A stretch of DNA of 64,000 nucleotides from assembly GCF_001729245.1 (NCBI RefSeq), contig NZ_CP015217.1, positions 3,380,001 to 3,444,000 on the forward strand, written 5' to 3'. How positions within the stretch are numbered: the stretch's first letter is position 1; every line of letters begins with the position of its first letter. The notes beneath the pieces are model-generated. The model worked only from the letters and a program-made list of their open reading frames with translations, made no database searches and had not been told where the DNA came from. The translations under genes were made by a program, and so were the position numbers. This DNA comes from Leptospira tipperaryensis (GTDB lineage: Bacteria > Spirochaetota > Leptospiria > Leptospirales > Leptospiraceae). Below, in pieces: positions 22,327 through 36,264 of the stretch.

Positions 22327-23094
22327 ATGCGACTTCCCCTTTCGGTTTGTATCATCACTCTCAACGAAGAAGACAATTTAGAGCGTTGTCTCAAACCTCT
22401 GGACTTCGTTTCCGAGATCATCGTCGTAGATTCCGGATCCAAGGACAAGACGGTTGAAATTGCAAAGAAGTACAACGCTAAGGTTCAGGAAAGAAAGTTC
22501 GACGACTATGTAAGTCAGAAGAATTTTGCTCTTTCTCTCGTGACGAACGACTGGGTTCTCACTCTAGACGCAGACGAAGAAGTTTCTCCCGATCTAAAAG
22601 AGGAAATTTTAAACTTATTTAAGAATGGTCTGCCAAAGGCAGACGGTTATTCCACTCCAAGACTTACCTGGTATTTGGGAAAATGGATTCGTCACGGCGG
22701 CTGGTATCCCAATCGTAGAATTCGACTCTTTGAAAAAGTAAAGGGAACGTTCGGCGGAGGTCTCGTCCACGAGACGGTTCATCTCACTGGAACATGCGAA
22801 AAACTGAATGCTCCGGTTTATCACTATTCTTATAAAAATATAAGCGATCATATACGATATATCAACGCCTATTCGGACTTAGGTGCTCAGGAAAAATTCA
22901 GAGCCGGTAAAACGAGCGGTCTTTTCCACGCTTTTATGGAAGGATTTTACAAAGCGTTTTGGATGTACACGATCCGTTTCGGCTTTTTAGACGGAAAACA
23001 AGGCTTCGTACTAGCGATCTTCGGATTCTATTATAATTTTTTAAAGTATATCAAGTTGTATGAATTGAATCTGAAGGATAAGAAAAAGAACTGA
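22327..23094 (+). CDS. Family 2 glycosyltransferase, LPS-core type
   Basis: A 255-aa enzyme of the WaaE/KdtX-like GT2 group. It starts LSVCIITLNEEDNLERCL and has VVDSGSKDKTVEIAKKY, a DADEEV DxD-type metal site (DWVLTLDADEEVSPDL), GGWYPNRRIRLF, and GGLVHETV. Members add a glucose or heptose-type sugar to the LPS inner core at the inner face of the cytoplasmic membrane. The C-terminal hydrophobic stretch (about 210-240) would be membrane-associated. It is cotranscribed with the orphan ATPase. Confidence 0.88.
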   Translation: MRLPLSVCIITLNEEDNLERCLKPLDFVSEIIVVDSGSKDKTVEIAKKYNAKVQERKFDDYVSQKNFALSLVTNDWVLTLDADEEVSPDLKEEILNLFKNGLPKADGYSTPRLTWYLGKWIRHGGWYPNRRIRLFEKVKGTFGGGLVHETVHLTGTCEKLNAPVYHYSYKNISDHIRYINAYSDLGAQEKFRAGKTSGLFHAFMEGFYKAFWMYTIRFGFLDGKQGFVLAIFGFYYNFLKYIKLYELNLKDKKKN

Positions 23095-23214
23095 TTGGTT
23101 CTTTAGGAAACGACTTTCTGTTTCCAATCTGAGATTTACTTTTTTCCGATAACGGAAGGATTCTACCCAGAGGACTGCCCAGTCAATCCGATCGAAGGGA
23201 AACACAGTTAGCTG

Positions 23215-23658
23215 TTAATCCCTTCTTTCTTTGTTGTGATTGATACGGTTCATGATGTAGAGAGCGAGTAAGCCGCCCAAGAGAACCGCGAGTAAATTTA
23301 CGTTTGAGATTTGATAGATACCGAATTTTGGAGAAATTAACCAGAGAACTACGGAGCGAATAAAATCTTGTAGGAGCGAAAGAATGATCAGAGAACCGAG
23401 AAGCGCTACGATCAAAGCTCCCCAAAACCCGCCGAGTAGATCTTTACGTTTATAGTAGTAGTAATACCAAGAAAGTCCGCCGGAAATTCCCACAACGAAG
23501 AGAACATCGAGAATGGTTGTCCACCACGGTGAGCCTGAAAAAGAAGCAAGCGGCGCCAAAAAGAGTTGTGCACCCAGTCCGTGTAAAAAAGAATCAGGTA
23601 AATTCAATAGGCTCATTCCAATACAGCATTTTCGGGAATTGTCTTTTAGTCGACTCAT
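23215..23658 (-). CDS. Small integral membrane protein of unknown function
   Basis: A hydrophobic protein of about 147 aa with three to four predicted helices (ILDVLFVVGISGGLSWYYYY, GALIVALLGSLIILSLLQDF, LLAVLLGGLLALYIM) and a charged tail NRINHNKERRD. The start is uncertain. The ATG at 23658 has GGAG 11 bases upstream, and an internal ATG at 23616 would give 133 aa. I recognise no family. It is convergent with the glycosyltransferase gene and divergent from aroE. Confidence 0.65.
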   Translation of the reverse strand: MSRLKDNSRKCCIGMSLLNLPDSFLHGLGAQLFLAPLASFSGSPWWTTILDVLFVVGISGGLSWYYYYYKRKDLLGGFWGALIVALLGSLIILSLLQDFIRSVVLWLISPKFGIYQISNVNLLAVLLGGLLALYIMNRINHNKERRD

Positions 23659-23812
23659 TTTACGACTCGCTCCAAAACTTGCTTCTTCCGGAGCAAAAAA
23701 GTCCAACTCCCCGTAGTCACTGTTCTATTTTATAAGTTTCCCTAGACGGAATCCGGAAGCCGCCGAAAGAATTGATTTTAGAAACGAGCGCATCAAAAAG
23801 AGAATTTCAAGT

Positions 23813-24685
23813 TTGAACAACGAAACGAACCAACCAACTACGACTTTTGGTATAGTCGGTTTTCCACTTTCCCATTCCCTTTCCCCTCTTATTCATAATT
23901 CACTTTATAAAGACAAGGGAATGAATGCCTTCTACCAAGTTTTTGAAACCCGTGAATTTGATCGTTCTATCGTTTGGGAACTTCAAAAATCCGGGGTATC
24001 CGGACTATCGATCACGATTCCGCATAAGGAAAGAGCATTCGCGCTCGCAGACCAAGCGGACGAACCGTCGCAGATTATGAAGGCCTCCAATACTTTGGTC
24101 TTGAAGAAAGATTCGATTAACGCGTATAATACGGACGGAGAAGGAGCCTATCGCTCCATTTTGGAATGGTCTCCTGAATCTTTTCGACGCGGAAAAACTC
24201 TCATCCTTGGAAGCGGCGGAAGCGCCCGTGGAATCGCCTATAGCCTCGCGACCTCCGGAAACATTTCTGAATTAATTCTTTGTTCTCGCAATGAGAATAC
24301 TGGAAAAGAAATTTGTTCTTTAATCTCTGAAAATTCTTCCACAAAAGCGGTGTTTGTCGATCCCAAGGAAATATTTAGCTATTGCGAGGAAATCTCTTTG
24401 ATCGTACATACAACTCCGCTCGGAATGAAAGGTCAGGCACCCGGCCCTTTTATTGAGGAAGAATTTTTCGATTCTTCGATGACCGTTTTTGATATCGTCT
24501 ACAATCCTTTGGAAACACCTTTAGTAAAAGCCGCTCAAAATGCCGGCGCGAAAATCATTCCGGGTTCCGAGATGCTTCTCTATCAGGCGATGAAACAGTT
24601 CGAACTTTTTACGGGCGTGATTCCGGATTCGACGGACATCCAAAAAACGAGAGAACGTTTGTCTGTCGCATTAGCAAATCGATGA
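23813..24685 (+). CDS. aroE: Shikimate dehydrogenase
   Basis: A 290-aa AroE. It has [20 protein letters not shown] (shikimate-binding Ser pair), [11 protein letters not shown] with the catalytic Lys, ASNTLV and YNTDGEGAY with the catalytic Asp, an NADP site [16 protein letters not shown], and a late [19 protein letters not shown] signature. It reduces 3-dehydroshikimate to shikimate with NADPH. It must start at a non-ATG codon: TTG at 23813 is the only candidate ahead of the conserved N-terminus. Its stop overlaps folC by four bases. Confidence 0.96.
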   Translation: MNNETNQPTTTFGIVGFPLSHSLSPLIHNSLYKDKGMNAFYQVFETREFDRSIVWELQKSGVSGLSITIPHKERAFALADQADEPSQIMKASNTLVLKKDSINAYNTDGEGAYRSILEWSPESFRRGKTLILGSGGSARGIAYSLATSGNISELILCSRNENTGKEICSLISENSSTKAVFVDPKEIFSYCEEISLIVHTTPLGMKGQAPGPFIEEEFFDSSMTVFDIVYNPLETPLVKAAQNAGAKIIPGSEMLLYQAMKQFELFTGVIPDSTDIQKTRERLSVALANR

Positions 24686-25923
24686 ATTCAGATTTTTTCG
24701 AATTCATATCTCAACTTTCCAATTTAGAGAAAACTAGAAATTTCAACGTGTTCTCGGGTTATTCTTTGGAACCGTTTGAGAATGTTTTGAAAAAATACGA
24801 ATGGAATCGAAGGAGAAAGGAGACTCTTTGTAGAATTTCGGTTGTGGGAACAAATGCGAAGGGTTCGATCACCCATTTTTTAGGGGAATTCTTCCGGCTT
24901 TCCGGCTTCAAAACGGGGCTTTACACTTCTCCACATCTTCTATCTCCATTGGAAAGAATTCGAATCGGATCCCAAACGGAACCATTTCGACAAATTCTAA
25001 AAGAAGAATTGGATGTTTTGTTAAGCGAAATGGAAGCTCAGGGAGCCGAAGCCGACCTCAAGACTTTTTCTTTTTTTGAACTATTTACCTGCGCGGCGTT
25101 TCGTTTTTTTGAAAAGAACTCGGTTGAAATTCAGATCTACGAGGCCGGGCTGGGAGGCAGATTGGACGCAACCAAGCTGGCCAATCCGGACGTCGTCGTT
25201 TTAGGATCGATAGGTCTCGATCATAAAGAAATATTAGGGAATTCTAAATTAGAAATTTTAGAAGAAAAATTAGGGATCTGTTCTAAAAATACAAAATTTC
25301 TTTTTGCGATGGAACAAAAAGAATCGGAACTCAATCTTAGAATCCAAAAATTCTGCGATCAACACAAGATTGTTTGCGAAACTTTAAAAGAAGAACCGTT
25401 AGGAGCCGATTATCTGACTCGTAATCGATCTTTTTCCTTGAGAGTTTGGGGAAAAATTACAGACCTTAGAAAGATCGGAAATTCTAAATTTGAATTTAAT
25501 AGTTTGAATCTTGCAGAAGTGAAAAACAGAGTTTCTCCGCCGCCGGGAAGACTCACCGTTTTGAGAAATTCTCCGTTGCTCGTCTTTGATCCTGCTCACA
25601 ATCCCGATGCATTTTCGGAAACGTTTCGAAGTTTAGATTCTCTCTACCCTGATAAAAAATTTCGAGTTTTTACGGGTTTGTTAAGAGACAAGGACGGATC
25701 CGGCATTTTAGAATTTTTAAGAAACGCGAAGGAACGCGGTTCTATTGCGGGTTTTTATTTTTTAAAAGAAGAAGGCTTCCATCTTCCCGAAGATTGTAGA
25801 GAGAATGAAATGATATCGTTAAGAGAAATGAACGACCTTCTAAAATCGAGTTCTAATCTTTTCGAACCGATTTTAGTTCTGGGGAGCTTCCGTCTGTTCC
25901 CTATCGTTTCGGGACTGATCTAA
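24682..25923 (+). CDS. folC: Folylpolyglutamate/dihydrofolate synthase
   Basis: A 413-aa Mur-ligase-fold enzyme with FolC motifs: the P-loop [18 protein letters not shown] (with Ala where Gly is commoner), [15 protein letters not shown] for the Omega loop, [24 protein letters not shown], and a C-terminal [10 protein letters not shown]. It adds glutamate to folates and may also make dihydrofolate. It overlaps aroE (ATGA) and is translated with it. Confidence 0.95.
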   Translation: MNSDFFEFISQLSNLEKTRNFNVFSGYSLEPFENVLKKYEWNRRRKETLCRISVVGTNAKGSITHFLGEFFRLSGFKTGLYTSPHLLSPLERIRIGSQTEPFRQILKEELDVLLSEMEAQGAEADLKTFSFFELFTCAAFRFFEKNSVEIQIYEAGLGGRLDATKLANPDVVVLGSIGLDHKEILGNSKLEILEEKLGICSKNTKFLFAMEQKESELNLRIQKFCDQHKIVCETLKEEPLGADYLTRNRSFSLRVWGKITDLRKIGNSKFEFNSLNLAEVKNRVSPPPGRLTVLRNSPLLVFDPAHNPDAFSETFRSLDSLYPDKKFRVFTGLLRDKDGSGILEFLRNAKERGSIAGFYFLKEEGFHLPEDCRENEMISLREMNDLLKSSSNLFEPILVLGSFRLFPIVSGLI

Positions 25924-25937
25924 AATAGAGGGGTTTT

Positions 25938-26477
25938 CTAAGAATCAAACCAGTCTCTATAATCTAAAATGCTAAAAAGATTAGCCGGATCGCATTCTAA
26001 TCTTCGTGTTATCTTGTTGTTCAACAAATCGAGATGGAGAATAAATCTGTAGTTTCTGTGAAATGTGGGAGCTCCCTCATTCATGGTTCTCACGAGAAAA
26101 GAATCCATTCCGATCTCATCCAACCAAAGGAGATAATTAAAAAGATAACAGCGCGATACACCGTGTGCCTGAGCCAGCGCGCCTAACAAGGCCCAACTCC
26201 CTGTCCCGATCCGAACATTGATCCTCAGCATATTCTCCTTACCCGCACTTGGCTGATAAAGAATCTTTCCCGCTTTTTTCCCCAGTCTTCTCGAAGAGGT
26301 CAGATATTTTCCATATTTACTCAAGAGGCCCGGAATTCGTTTCGGAAGCTTTCTCATTTCCGATTCGCTCAAACCATACAAAGTCTTTTTCGGAATCAAA
26401 AGGGTAACAACATCGGAATTGTTTTCACGAAGATTGGATTTCAGTTCTTGATCTGAATTTAAAAGTAAAATTCCCAT
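25938..26477 (-). CDS. DUF1564 family protein
   Basis: A 179-aa protein matching the Leptospira DUF1564 family: an N-terminal [17 protein letters not shown] strand, a basic helical middle ([18 protein letters not shown]), and the hallmark [20 protein letters not shown]. The family has many paralogues in Leptospira genomes and no established function. The basic N-terminal part suggests nucleic-acid binding, which is speculation. It lies 15 bases after the folC stop on the opposite strand. Confidence 0.8.
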   Translation of the reverse strand: MGILLLNSDQELKSNLRENNSDVVTLLIPKKTLYGLSESEMRKLPKRIPGLLSKYGKYLTSSRRLGKKAGKILYQPSAGKENMLRINVRIGTGSWALLGALAQAHGVSRCYLFNYLLWLDEIGMDSFLVRTMNEGAPTFHRNYRFILHLDLLNNKITRRLECDPANLFSILDYRDWFDS

Positions 26478-26605
26478 ACTAGATACGTTTCCAAAGCTTC
26501 TTCAAAAACGCGGGAATTCTAAAAAAATAACTTCTATAAGAATAAAATTCTTAAACAAAAAACAAAAAAAGGAAGAATCAGCCGACAAAAATTGAAACTA
26601 AATCG

Positions 26606-28189
26606 CTAAAACTTCAGATTGAATTTAGCATACGAATCCATTTCCATCGTCTGACCGGGAATCGCGAACGGATTGTTGACCCTCGTAGGAACCACTCCCA
26701 CGTCCAAGGTTTCCTCATCCAAACCAAGAAAGTAAAACGTCGCGGATAAAATCAACATCAACGCCATTCCGTAGACCATCACTCCTCCGGTCACGCCTTG
26801 ATGCCTTCCAAAATTCCCCGCAAGTTTCTGATACTTCCCGGCATCCGAATTCGCTTCCCGAATGATTCTCTCTTCGTATAAATACATTCCAATAAACTGA
26901 TCTTGAGGAACCACGTTCGCCGCAAGATACAAACGAGTCAGACTCACACGACTTTCGGCTCTATCATACAAGGCGTTCGCCTTCAAATTAAAATAATAAT
27001 AACCTGCGTAAAACAAAAGGGTCCCATACATAGAATAGATCGAAAAGTCGTTATAAGAATGATCTAAGAAAACGTTTTGTTTATTCTTATAATACGTAAC
27101 GCTATCCCCCGGCTTCAATGAGACGTCCAACTTGAACTCTTCTTCCTTTTTGACTTCCACTCCTTTTAAAATATCCACGTGCCCTTCCATAGATACACGA
27201 AGACGATTGTATCCCGTTTTCACCGGAACACGAACCAAAGGAGTTTTACCCAAAAACTCGGAGCCAAGATAAACGTTCGCACCTTCCGGATTGGAAGTGA
27301 CTGAGATGAGACCTTCTTTCGGAGTTCGAGAAAGAATCATTTCAAAGTTCCCTCCGTCCTGAACGGAAACTCTTTTTTCCTGACTCTGGAATCCGTCCAT
27401 GTAATATTTGATCACATGATTTCCCGGAAGAATATCGTTTTTCTGAAGAGGAGTTTTACCGAGGAACTGTCCGTCTAAAAAAACAAGAACCCCGTCCATA
27501 TCGCCGGACTTAAAGGAGAATGAAATCGTGCTCTTTCCCAAAAGTTCCTTTTTGATTTCGCTTATCAATCCTTCCAGTTCTTGATAAGAACGTCTAACGC
27601 TGGTTTTAGCCCTGAATTCTTTTTTGGAAGCGTCTTTGGAGGATCTCAGAACGAGTTTAAGTTCCATCTGAGATTCGTTCTTTTTCTCATACGAACCTGC
27701 GAGATGATAAAAACAACCTTGTTTGTTTCCGGATATAAAGAGAGTGCTGTCTTCGGGCGGAGCCTCGTTAGAAATATAATCGATTTTTAAAGTTAAGAAT
27801 CTAGGATCTTTGTCCGGAGAGATTTCTTTCGCATTCTTAACTTTTTCAAGTATCTCTGCGTCCCATTCTCCCTTTCTGAGTCTTTCTTTTCCGGTAGGTT
27901 TTCCAAAGCCGTGTTGAATGCTCTTAGGAATCATATCCGGATCATAGATTTGAAATAAACCTTTGAGACCGGAGTATAATACGCTTGCGTAACCTTTACT
28001 CAGATAGTCCAGATTTGCGTCCGCGTTTTGATTTTTGAGAGGGAATATGCAGAGTTTTCTTTCGGTTTCAAACGTGATTCTTTCTCTCATCCCGGCTTCC
28101 GGAAATCGATAATAGTCATCGATCCCTTGAGCCGAAATAGAAACACTCAAAATCGCTAATATTAAAATAAATGCAAATACTCTACTCAT
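26606..28189 (-). CDS. Secreted/membrane PEGA-domain protein
   Basis: The protein is 527 aa from the ATG at 28189, which overlaps the permease stop (ATGA). A longer reading adds 43 unlikely residues. A signal peptide ([19 protein letters not shown]) precedes an N-terminal domain of about 210 aa of unknown type. Two PEGA repeats follow (about 235-300 and 305-375), with [20 protein letters not shown] and [19 protein letters not shown]. The C-terminal part has hydrophobic segments near 415 and 480 ([20 protein letters not shown]). PEGA domains occur in surface or periplasmic proteins, probably binding carbohydrate or protein. It ends the seven-gene minus-strand cluster. Confidence 0.82.
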   Translation of the reverse strand: MSRVFAFILILAILSVSISAQGIDDYYRFPEAGMRERITFETERKLCIFPLKNQNADANLDYLSKGYASVLYSGLKGLFQIYDPDMIPKSIQHGFGKPTGKERLRKGEWDAEILEKVKNAKEISPDKDPRFLTLKIDYISNEAPPEDSTLFISGNKQGCFYHLAGSYEKKNESQMELKLVLRSSKDASKKEFRAKTSVRRSYQELEGLISEIKKELLGKSTISFSFKSGDMDGVLVFLDGQFLGKTPLQKNDILPGNHVIKYYMDGFQSQEKRVSVQDGGNFEMILSRTPKEGLISVTSNPEGANVYLGSEFLGKTPLVRVPVKTGYNRLRVSMEGHVDILKGVEVKKEEEFKLDVSLKPGDSVTYYKNKQNVFLDHSYNDFSIYSMYGTLLFYAGYYYFNLKANALYDRAESRVSLTRLYLAANVVPQDQFIGMYLYEERIIREANSDAGKYQKLAGNFGRHQGVTGGVMVYGMALMLILSATFYFLGLDEETLDVGVVPTRVNNPFAIPGQTMEMDSYAKFNLKF

Positions 28190-28943
28190 CTTCTGTCCAC
28201 GTTTAAGGTGGTTACCAAACCCACGATTCCGAATATGGGAATCACCAAAGCAAGAGGTGCGGAATACGCGTAATCCCTTGCGAAAGAAATCTGTTCTCCC
28301 AATCCCGGACCAAACCAATCGCTTCCCGCGCTTACACCGAGATAACTGAAAAGCGCCAGTGTCATAACTACTCCGGGTAATCCTGTCGTAAACAGAACTT
28401 TCAACACAGGAATAGCCGAAGGAAAAATATGATTTCGAAACACGTTCGCCCTCGAAGCCCCGAAAAAAGTGGAAGCTAAAACGTAAGTGCTTCCATCCGT
28501 CTCACGGATTTTACTCTGAAGAGTCTCGTAAGACAAAGCCCAATCTCCCAGAAGAATCGCGACGACCAGAACCAAAGGCCCGTTCCCCAAAGCATGAACC
28601 GTGAGTAACGCAATGAGAAGAGAAGGCACGGAAACAAAAACGGAAGAGATCGGCGAAAAAAACCACTTCCCGGTAAACGGAATCGAGTATTGAAACAAAC
28701 AGACTAAGGAACTAAACGCTAAAGTAAGAATCCGGGAAGGAAGAGAAAACAAAAGTGTCGAAAACGTTCCATAGGAAAAAAGACTAAAAACATCCCTTCC
28801 CAACCGATCACAACCAAACGGATGATTCCAGCCGACGGAACAAAAACTATCCTCTAAAAAAACTTCGGTCGGAGGGTTTTTCCAAAGAATCCCCGTGAGA
28901 ACGAGAACTCCAAACAAAAGTCTCAGAGGATTGCCCGTGGAAT

Positions 28944-28947
<4 letters not shown>
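28186..28947 (-). CDS. ABC transporter permease, OppC/DppC type
   Basis: A 253-aa permease with about six helices. It starts with the typical periplasmic-facing [20 protein letters not shown] of OppC-like proteins and has the EAA-type cytoplasmic loop around [20 protein letters not shown], which contacts the ATPase. The family forms the channel for peptides or nickel in the inner membrane. It overlaps the OppB-like gene at its start and the PEGA gene at its end. No ATP-binding subunit or solute-binding protein gene is in this cluster. Confidence 0.85.
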
Positions 28948-29837
<890 letters not shown>

Positions 29838-29839
29838 GA

Positions 29840-30301
29840 TTAAACATTCCGAGAAAAAGCTTTTTGAATTTCCTCAAAGGATCTAGAACGAATCAATTTT
29901 TCTCTGTCTTCTTTTACGTTTAGGGCTTTTGCGATTTGAGCGAGGGTCTTGATGTGTTCTTGAAATTTCGTCTTGGGAACGATCAATAGAATAAAGATAT
30001 GAACCGGTTGATGATCGATGGAATCAAAATCGACACCTTCTTGATTGAGGCCCATTACACATTTGAGTTCGTCGACAAGATTGACGGAACAATGAGGAAT
30101 CGCGACGCCGCTTCCGATTCCGGTCGACATCGACTTTTCTCGGGCCAAAAGGGATTCTAAAATTTCTTCTTTGTTTTCGGAATCGATCTGATGTGTGTCT
30201 ACGGCTTTTTGTAAGAGTCTGGAGATGACCTCTTCTTTATTGCCGGCTTCTAAATTGAAAATGACGGTCTCTGGATGAAGAAGAGTCAACAATTGATTCA
30301 T
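29840..30301 (-). CDS. ptsN: PTS EIIA-Ntr-type regulatory protein
   Basis: A 153-aa EIIA domain of the fructose/mannitol/Ntr type, with the phosphorylated His70 in GIGSGVAIPHCS, GLNQEGVDFDSIDHQPVHIF and a C-terminal helix. With no sugar permease nearby it is likely a regulator (EIIA-Ntr), taking phosphate from NPr and controlling other proteins. Here it lies between the Rnf-like pair and the peptide-type permease genes, 2 bases upstream of the latter. Confidence 0.88.
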   Translation of the reverse strand: MNQLLTLLHPETVIFNLEAGNKEEVISRLLQKAVDTHQIDSENKEEILESLLAREKSMSTGIGSGVAIPHCSVNLVDELKCVMGLNQEGVDFDSIDHQPVHIFILLIVPKTKFQEHIKTLAQIAKALNVKEDREKLIRSRSFEEIQKAFSRNV

Positions 30302-30387
30302 AGAATCTCCTCTGACTCTTTTTGTTTTTTATTCATATTCTTATGTTTGCTACGATACGAGATCATCATTCTAACCACAAATCTCGG

Positions 30388-32728
<2,341 letters not shown>

Positions 32729-32847
32729 CGGGGTTCCTATAATAGTAGCGGTATTTTGTCAAGTTTTCAGAAAAAAGTGCGAAGTCAAGCAGAAGCTCCG
32801 ACAGAAAACCGCAGGATAGAGATCCCTACCCTGCTAGTTAGACCGGA

Positions 32848-34398
<1,551 letters not shown>

Positions 34399-35048
34399 GA
34401 TGTAGCCAGGAAAAATTCTCTGGGTTAAAAGTCAAAGGGTTTTGCAGTGCATCAATTTTTTAGTTTTTTAAAATGTAAGGTCATTTTTTGTCTGAAGGCC
34501 TAATGTAGGAACTCCCAAAGCCGATATTTGGGAATGGATGGACAACAACCTCCCTGGTTGAAGTTCCTCCACTGCGAATTTTCATTTTGAAACGGACGGG
34601 GGACGAAAGTTGTACCGTCCCCTTTTTTTGTACCCCCGAGCGATTCTCTTTTTGTGAGAGTTCCCACATTTTTCTTAAAAATCCCCCTCTTCGATTGTTT
34701 TCCCTCTCCCATTTTTGCGGGAACTCCCCTATAATTTTTGGATTCTTCAGTGAAGTCCCCGAGTTTCTTTTTCAAAGTGTGAGTTCCTACTTTTAGAGCG
34801 GTATTAAAGTAGGATCTCACACTCTCAGAAAAGACTTTCCCCTTTTTCCAAAAAGCCCCGCGCAAAGGATCGAGGCGGAATCCATTCCCTTCTGGGAATG
34901 GATTGTAGCCGAGAGCCTGGTGATCGGCGTTTCAAAAGTAGGAACTCCTTCTTTCCAAAAAATTTCGCCCGAGCATGCGCCCGAATTCATTTTCCTATGA
35001 GACAGAATCTTCTTGTAAAAACGTCGGTTTGCGGGAACTCTTGCGGAA
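34399..35048. other. 650-base intergenic region rich in repeat motifs
   Basis: No gene is supported here. Exact GTAGGAACTCC copies lie at 34505-34515 and 34938-34948. Relaxed copies lie at 34656-34667, 34717-34727, 34780-34790, 34809-34820 and 35031-35040. The region also holds a plus-strand terminator (34599-34629) not explained by any called gene. It separates the minus-strand glycosyltransferase from the MotA-like gene, so both promoters must lie in it. Confidence 0.6.
34599..34629 (+). terminator. Orphan rho-independent terminator
   Basis: GGGGACG at 34599-34605 pairs with CGTCCCC at 34616-34622 and is followed by seven T (34623-34629). No plus-strand gene precedes it for over 10 kb, because upstream genes are on the minus strand. 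A short hairpin, CAACAACC...GGTTG, lies just upstream near 34541-34560. Confidence 0.65.
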
Positions 35049-35783
35049 ATGAATCCTACTCTCGTTGGTCTCTCCGTCGCATTCTTATCCGTCCTGATAG
35101 CGATTCTTCTGGAAGGTGCGCACTTCCTCTCTTTTCTCAAAATCTCCGCGCTCCTCTTGATCATCGGCGGCACTGCGGGCGCGACCTTCGCGAGTTTTTC
35201 CTTGGAGCAAATGAAGGACCTCCTCTTAAATCTCCAGGCGGCCGTTTTCCCAAGACGCAAACTTCCTCTCGGAGAACTCTTTCTTGATTTTGCGGAACGC
35301 GCTCGTAAGAACGGGCTCCTCTCTCTGGAAGACAATCTCAAGTCCATCCAAGATCCTTTTCTCCAGAGAGGAGTTCAACTCATCGTGGACGGAACCGACC
35401 CTCGCGCCGTGGAAGAAATTCTTTTTGAATCCGCAATCGCTATGGAAGACAAGGAAGCAAACTCCGCGAAGATCTTAGAAACCGCAGGCGGTTTTTCTCC
35501 TACGGTAGGAATCATCGGAACCGTCATGGGACTCGTCGGGGTTCTTGAGAATTTAGGCGGCGGGACCCGCGCTCTTGGAGAAGGAATCGCAACCGCTTTT
35601 ATCGCGACCTTCTATGGAATCGCTTTTGCCAACCTCATCTTCTTTCCTCTCGCAAATCGTATCAAGGCTTGGTCCAAAGAACAATCGGACAGAAGACAAG
35701 CGATCATCCGAGGAGTCATTGCTCTTCAGAGCGGGGACAACCGCCGAATTCTTATGGAAAGAATGATGCCTTTTATCGGTTGA
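35049..35783 (+). CDS. MotA/PomA-like proton-channel protein
   Basis: A 244-aa MotA-type protein. It has two N-terminal helices (about 5-25 and 28-48), a cytoplasmic helical domain (about 50-140), and two helices containing the conserved Gly/Pro residues ([20 protein letters not shown] and [20 protein letters not shown]). MotA forms the ring that drives flagellar rotation with MotB. No MotB gene follows here, and the adjacent genes are unrelated, so it may be a second MotA paralogue or a TolQ/ExbB-like protein working with a distant partner. Confidence 0.8.
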   Translation: MNPTLVGLSVAFLSVLIAILLEGAHFLSFLKISALLLIIGGTAGATFASFSLEQMKDLLLNLQAAVFPRRKLPLGELFLDFAERARKNGLLSLEDNLKSIQDPFLQRGVQLIVDGTDPRAVEEILFESAIAMEDKEANSAKILETAGGFSPTVGIIGTVMGLVGVLENLGGGTRALGEGIATAFIATFYGIAFANLIFFPLANRIKAWSKEQSDRRQAIIRGVIALQSGDNRRILMERMMPFIG

Positions 35784-35822
35784 GAATTTTAGAATCTTCT
35801 AAAGTTCTTTTTTTTTAAAAAA

Positions 35823-35833
35823 GTAGGAACTCC
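35823..35833 (+). repeat. Exact GTRGGAACTCC copy after the MotA-like gene
   Basis: GTAGGAACTCC preceded by an A-run and followed by CTTTTTT, 40 bases past the stop. It resembles the terminator-associated copies. Confidence 0.7.
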
Positions 35834-35879
35834 TCCTTTTTTCAAGGTCTTAGGTTCGATCTCATTTCTTTTTCGATTC

Positions 35880-35935
35880 TTCCGACAAAGTATCTCTTTT
35901 TGAAAAAGCTTACGAACGACTTCAAGTTCGCTCCG
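35880..35935 (-). repeat. Inverted copy of an interspersed repeat
   Basis: TTCCGACAAAGTATC (35880-35894) is the complement of GATACTTTGTCGGAA in the copy at 43520-43580. CGAACGACTTCAAGTTCG (35913-35930) is a diverged version of its GGACTTTAAGTCC hairpin. It abuts the 53-bp tandem array. Confidence 0.55.
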
Positions 35936-35936
35936 T

Positions 35937-36168
35937 CGAGTTCTAAAAGATTTCTTTTCTCCGAGTTTGGAGGAGTTCCCACATTTTACCGAGTTCTAAA
36001 GGATTTCTTTTCTCCGAGTTTGGAGGAGTTCCCACATTTTACCGAGTTCTAAAGGATTTCCCTTCTCCGAGTTTGGAGGAGTTCCTACATTTTACTGAGC
36101 TCTAAAAGGTTTCTCTTCTCCGAGTTTGGGGGAGTTCCTCCATTTTACCGAGCTCTAAAAAGGTTTCT
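35937..36168. repeat. 53-bp tandem repeat, four copies and part of a fifth
   Basis: Units start at 35937, 35990, 36043 and 36096, each exactly 53 bases, with a partial fifth from 36149. Each holds CTCCGAGTTTGG followed by GGAGTTCC and ACATTTTAC or a close variant. Units 1-3 carry exact GTRGGAACTCC on the minus strand and unit 4 carries a variant. Units differ by few substitutions. The array ends 96 bases before the permease gene. Confidence 0.9.
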
Positions 36169-36264
36169 GCAGAAATGGAAAACAATCCTCGACGAGTTCA
36201 AAGAATTCTTTATAAAAATTGAATCTCCATTCTTAAAAACTTCTTTCCTTTTTCGAAAGAAAGA

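Noticed and set aside
26066..26080. GTGGGAGCTCCC inside the DUF1564 gene as a motif copy
   Set aside because: It departs from GTRGGAACTCC in the centre and lies in a conserved coding stretch.
34481..34865. Minus-strand ORFs of 62 and 121 aa ahead of the glycosyltransferase gene
   Set aside because: They run through the repeat motifs and a terminator hairpin, have low-complexity basic composition and no recognisable domain.
35937..36168. Tandem array read as a CRISPR
   Set aside because: The whole 53-bp unit is repeated with no unique spacers, and there is no cas gene in the window.
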